NCBI GenBank assembly: GCA_007116605.1
Contig: SKID01000137.1
Span: 1 to 7,400 of the forward strand
Source of the DNA: Tissierellia bacterium
GTDB taxonomy: Bacteria > Bacillota > Clostridia > Tissierellales > Dethiosulfatibacteraceae
DNA: 7,400 nt
Direction of reading: 5' to 3'
The notes beneath the pieces were generated by a model. The model was given only the letters and a program-made list of their open reading frames with translations, was not told where the DNA came from and ran no database searches. Position numbers and translations under genes: made by a program. Positions 4,677 to 7,400 of the stretch are shown here, in pieces (position 1 is the stretch's first letter; the number at the start of each line of letters is the position of its first letter).

Positions 4677-4725
4677 CATTATTAGGTTTCATAATCTCTC
4701 ATATCACTATTATCACTGAAAGAAT

Positions 4726-4747
4726 GAGTCAAAATGGAGTCAAAATC
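4726..4747. repeat. 11-bp tandem duplication near the guaA 3' end
   Basis: GAGTCAAAATG is followed directly by GAGTCAAAATC, so 10 of 11 bases repeat. It lies 54 bases past the end of guaA, between the gene and its terminator. Short direct repeats near a gene 3' end can be integrase arm sites or remnants of an integrase gene end. No att duplication is visible here, so the meaning is open. Confidence 0.55.
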
Positions 4748-4801
4748 ACTTTCAACACCTCATAAACCCAGTAAAACCAAGGTTTGTAGCGTTTGCAATC
4801 G

Positions 4802-6334
4802 TTATTCCCACTCAATGGTACTAGGTGGTTTACTGGTAATATCGTACACAATTCGATTCACATGATCCACTTCGTTTACAATACGATTAGATACTTTTTC
4901 CAATACATCAAAGGGAATTCTAGCCCAATCAGATGTCATCCCATCGGTACTAGTGACCGCTCTTAATGCGATGGTATGTGAATAAGTTCTCTCATCTCCC
5001 ATAACACCCACGCTTCTAATATTGGGAAGACAAGCAAAATATTGCCAAATTTGGTTTTGTAAGCCTGCTTTTCTTACTTCTTCTCTAAATATAAAATCTG
5101 CTTCTCTCACAATGGATAGTTTATCTTCTGTGATTTCTCCCAGTACACGTATGGCTAAACCAGGTCCTGGGAAAGGTTGTCTTTCAACGAGTTCAGCGGG
5201 TATGCCTAACTCCCTCCCTACTTGTCTGACTTCGTCTTTGAATAGTTGTCTTAAGGGTTCTAAAAGCTCGAAGTCAACATCTTCTGGCAAGCCCCCTACA
5301 TTATGATGACTTTTAATCACCGCTGCTGTATTGGTGCCACTTTCAATCACATCAGGATAGATGGTGCCCTGTACTAAGTAATCGATATGTCCAAAAGCTT
5401 CTTTTAGTTTATTTTTTTCTTCTTCAAATACGCGAATAAACTCTTCTCCAATGATTTTTCTTTTTGTTTCAGGGTCTGTCACACCTTTTAATTTGCCTAA
5501 AAACCGTTCTTGAGCATTCACACGTATCAAATTCATGTCAAAAGTATTTTTAAATACTTCCTCAACTTGATCGCCTTCATCTTTTCTCATCAGACCATGG
5601 TCAACAAAGACACAAATCAAATTTTGACCGATGGCTTTATGAACTAATACTGCGGCTACAGATGAATCTACACCGCCAGATAAGGCACATAGAGCTTTTT
5701 TGTCACCCACTTGCTCTTTAATCGCCTCAATCATTTGTTCTGCGTAATTACCCATGTCCCATTCTGGCAATTCATTGCAAACATGATAGATGAAGTTTTG
5801 CAACACTTCTCTGCCTTGATCCGTATGTTCTACTTCTGGATGAAATTGAACAGCATAAATGTTTTTTTCTAAATTTTCCATTGCTGCTACTGGACAAGTT
5901 TCCGAACTTGCTGTAACTTCAAATCCCTCTGGCAGGTGTTCAATATAGTCGGTATGACTCATCCAACACAAGGTTTCATTGAGCAATCCTTTAAACAATG
6001 GACTGGTTTTTTTCATATTAAGACCCACACGACCATACTCTCTATTAGTTGCTCTTGAGACTTTGCCTCCAAATGTTTGAGCAATAAACTGACCACCGTA
6101 GCAAATTCCTAAAACCGGGATGCCTAAATTAAAGACTTCCTTGTCTGCTTTTGGCGCATCTTCTCCATAAACACTGGCTGGACCACCTGACAAAATCAGT
6201 CCTGATGGCTTTTTAGCTACTATTTCTTCTAATGGTACATTATAGGGTACAATCTCACAATAGACTTTTGATTCTCTAACTCTACGTGCAATTAACTGAC
6301 TATATTGGGCTCCAAAATCAAGTATTAATATCAT
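4802..6334 (-). CDS. guaA: GMP synthase (glutamine-hydrolysing)
   Basis: This is the full-length enzyme, 510 residues, the usual size. It converts XMP to GMP with ATP and glutamine in the cytoplasm. The N-terminal class I glutamine amidotransferase domain (about 1-190) has LILSGGPASVY for the oxyanion region, nucleophile Cys78 in GICYGGQ, and His165 and Glu167 in QFHPEVEH. The ATP pyrophosphatase domain has the P-loop SGGVDSS (219-225). The C-terminal dimer domain ends in KPPSTIEWE, which binds XMP. One oddity is Gly81 where GICYGMQ with Met is common. The ATG at 6332-6334 follows AAGGAG (6341-6346) with a 6-base gap. It starts 12 bases after guaB and shares its transcript, which ends at the terminator near 4640. 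Confidence 0.98.
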   Translation of the reverse strand: MILILDFGAQYSQLIARRVRESKVYCEIVPYNVPLEEIVAKKPSGLILSGGPASVYGEDAPKADKEVFNLGIPVLGICYGGQFIAQTFGGKVSRATNREYGRVGLNMKKTSPLFKGLLNETLCWMSHTDYIEHLPEGFEVTASSETCPVAAMENLEKNIYAVQFHPEVEHTDQGREVLQNFIYHVCNELPEWDMGNYAEQMIEAIKEQVGDKKALCALSGGVDSSVAAVLVHKAIGQNLICVFVDHGLMRKDEGDQVEEVFKNTFDMNLIRVNAQERFLGKLKGVTDPETKRKIIGEEFIRVFEEEKNKLKEAFGHIDYLVQGTIYPDVIESGTNTAAVIKSHHNVGGLPEDVDFELLEPLRQLFKDEVRQVGRELGIPAELVERQPFPGPGLAIRVLGEITEDKLSIVREADFIFREEVRKAGLQNQIWQYFACLPNIRSVGVMGDERTYSHTIALRAVTSTDGMTSDWARIPFDVLEKVSNRIVNEVDHVNRIVYDITSKPPSTIEWE

Positions 6335-6346
6335 TATCTGCTCCTT

Positions 6347-7400
6347 TTATCCTCTTATACTATAATTAGAAGATTCTTTTGTGATTTGAATGTCATGGGG
6401 ATGACTTTCTTTCAATCCTGAGCCTGTAATAATTACAAATTGGGCTTCTGTTTTTAATGCCTGTATATCTTTGGAACCACAATAACCCATTCCTGCACGG
6501 AGACCACCTACCATTTGATAAACCACATCACTGATAGGACCTTTAAATGGCACTTGACCTTCCACACCTTCTGGCACAAATTTTTTGGAATCTTCTTGGA
6601 AATAGCGATCATGACTTCCTTGATTCATGGCACCTTCAGAACCCATGCCACGATAGACTTTAAATCTTCTTCCTTGGTATAATACCGTTTCTCCAGGACT
6701 TTCCTCTGTACCTGCAAATAAAGAACCAATCATCACCACGTCAGCGCCAGCAGCAATGGCTTTTGGAATATCTCCAGTATACTTGATACCACCATCAGCA
6801 ATAATAGGAATGCCATAAGCTTTGGCAGCTTCAGCACAATTATTCACTGCTGTTAATTGAGGAACACCCACTCCTGCTACCACACGAGTGGTACAAATAG
6901 ATCCAGGACCAATACCTACTTTTATACAATCCGCTCCGGCTTCAGCTAATTCTCTCACCGCTTCTGCAGTAGCCACATTCCCTGCTACTATTTGTAAATC
7001 CGGGTATTTGGCTTTTATGGCTTTCACAGAGGTGATGACCCCTGTAGAATGACCATGAGCCGTGTCCACCACAACCACATCAACTTTTGCTTTGACTAAG
7101 GCATCCACTCTTTCCATCATATCTTTAGTCACACCAACTCCAGCACCTGCTAATAATCTTCCATTAGCATCTTTTGCTGAGTTAGGATATTTAATGGTCT
7201 TTTCGATATCTTTGATTGTAATAAGACCTGCCAGTTGACCATTGGCTTTAACTAGAGGTAGTTTTTCAATACGATGGGCTGACATAATTTTAAGGGCATC
7301 ATCCATATGAATGCCTTCTTCAGCAGTGATTAAGCCTTCTTTTGTCATGGCTTCACTGATTTTTTTAGTCAAATCTTTCTCAAATCGTACATCTCGATTG
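6347..7400 (-). CDS. guaB: IMP dehydrogenase, C-terminal 350 residues (N-terminus beyond right edge)
   Basis: IMP dehydrogenase oxidises IMP to XMP with NAD, the committed step of guanine nucleotide synthesis. The frame stays open through the right edge (in-frame NRDVRFEKDL before the TTG at 7370-7372), so that TTG is internal and about 135 residues are missing. Visible parts are the end of the CBS module (LITAEEGIHMDDALKIM...LAGLITIKDIEK), VVVDTAHGHS, and the active-site loop GPGSICTT with catalytic Cys at residue 169 of the fragment. IIADGGIKYTGD binds the IMP phosphate, YRGMGSEGAM follows, and the mobile flap has an Arg-Tyr pair (DRYFQE). The C-terminus is SSNYSIRG. It forms an operon with guaA, whose ribosome site directly follows the stop codon. 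Confidence 0.97.
   Translation of the reverse strand, partial: NRDVRFEKDLTKKISEAMTKEGLITAEEGIHMDDALKIMSAHRIEKLPLVKANGQLAGLITIKDIEKTIKYPNSAKDANGRLLAGAGVGVTKDMMERVDALVKAKVDVVVVDTAHGHSTGVITSVKAIKAKYPDLQIVAGNVATAEAVRELAEAGADCIKVGIGPGSICTTRVVAGVGVPQLTAVNNCAEAAKAYGIPIIADGGIKYTGDIPKAIAAGADVVMIGSLFAGTEESPGETVLYQGRRFKVYRGMGSEGAMNQGSHDRYFQEDSKKFVPEGVEGQVPFKGPISDVVYQMVGGLRAGMGYCGSKDIQALKTEAQFVIITGSGLKESHPHDIQITKESSNYSIRG

Larger units (their letters stand above)
4176..4801. other. Long intergenic region between guaA and the ATPase gene
   Basis: These 626 bases carry no supported gene. From the ATPase side they hold its ribosome site and promoter, the 23-bp tandem units, the GTGGGTCAATT pair, the second copy of the long direct repeat, a short 9-bp tandem (ATGGACATC/ATGGACATT, 4575-4592), the guaA terminator and an 11-bp tandem repeat (4726-4747). 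The frames here are short and broken, consistent with mobile-element debris. Confidence 0.6.

Noticed and set aside
4677..4801. Remnant of an integrase gene end reading towards guaA on the plus strand
   Set aside because: The frame containing the GAGTCAAAAT tandem is cut by a TGA just upstream, and no integrase motif is present. It is mentioned only as one explanation of the tandem repeat.
5022..5306. Plus-strand open frame of 94 codons
   Set aside because: It is antisense to guaA, with Ser/Pro/Lys-rich composition typical of a shadow frame.

Overview
The window reads as the chromosome of a low-GC Gram-positive bacterium of the Clostridia type. The base composition is AT-rich, Shine-Dalgarno sites are strong (AAGGAG, AAAGGAG, AGAGGTG), promoters are sigma-A-like, and terminators are U-rich hairpins. 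The protein style resembles anaerobic spore-former genomes such as the Alkaliphilus/Natronincola group, but that placement is an impression, not a measurement. Every gene I support lies on the minus strand, so transcription runs from the right edge to the left edge.

Right part (about 4640-7400) is a core module. It holds guaB (IMP dehydrogenase, missing its N-terminal part at the window edge) and, 12 bases further on, guaA (GMP synthase). Together they make the two-step IMP to XMP to GMP pathway. The operon closes with a textbook intrinsic terminator at 4640-4676.

Middle part (about 2590-4640) is accessory DNA. A lone AAA_14/DUF4143-type ATPase gene (2901-4175) sits between two direct copies of a roughly 100-bp non-coding repeat (2781-2876 and 4446-4555). 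A decayed copy of the repeat tail lies at 2700-2734. Upstream of the ATPase is what looks like a worn insertion-sequence end. It has four tandem 23-bp units (4206-4297) and two GTGGGTCAATT boxes (4348 and 4416), and resembles an IS21-family terminus. The predicted ATPase promoter has its -35 box inside the first 23-bp unit, so the mobile-element relic may drive the gene.

Left part (1-2590) holds four genes. A phosphotransferase of the aminoglycoside/choline kinase fold has its own good promoter. A 41-codon single-pass membrane peptide ORF overlaps its stop codon. Then come a strong palindrome and an intrinsic terminator. Next is a 307-residue membrane-anchored protein of unknown function, and finally the start of a nitroreductase-like gene that runs off the left edge. 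The nitroreductase promoter region carries a cluster of short inverted repeats that could be operators.

No tRNA, rRNA, CRISPR array or intact transposase is visible. The most interesting signal is the ATPase cassette bracketed by structured direct repeats and IS-like debris just downstream of guaA. The 3' end of guaA is a known integration hotspot in other bacteria.
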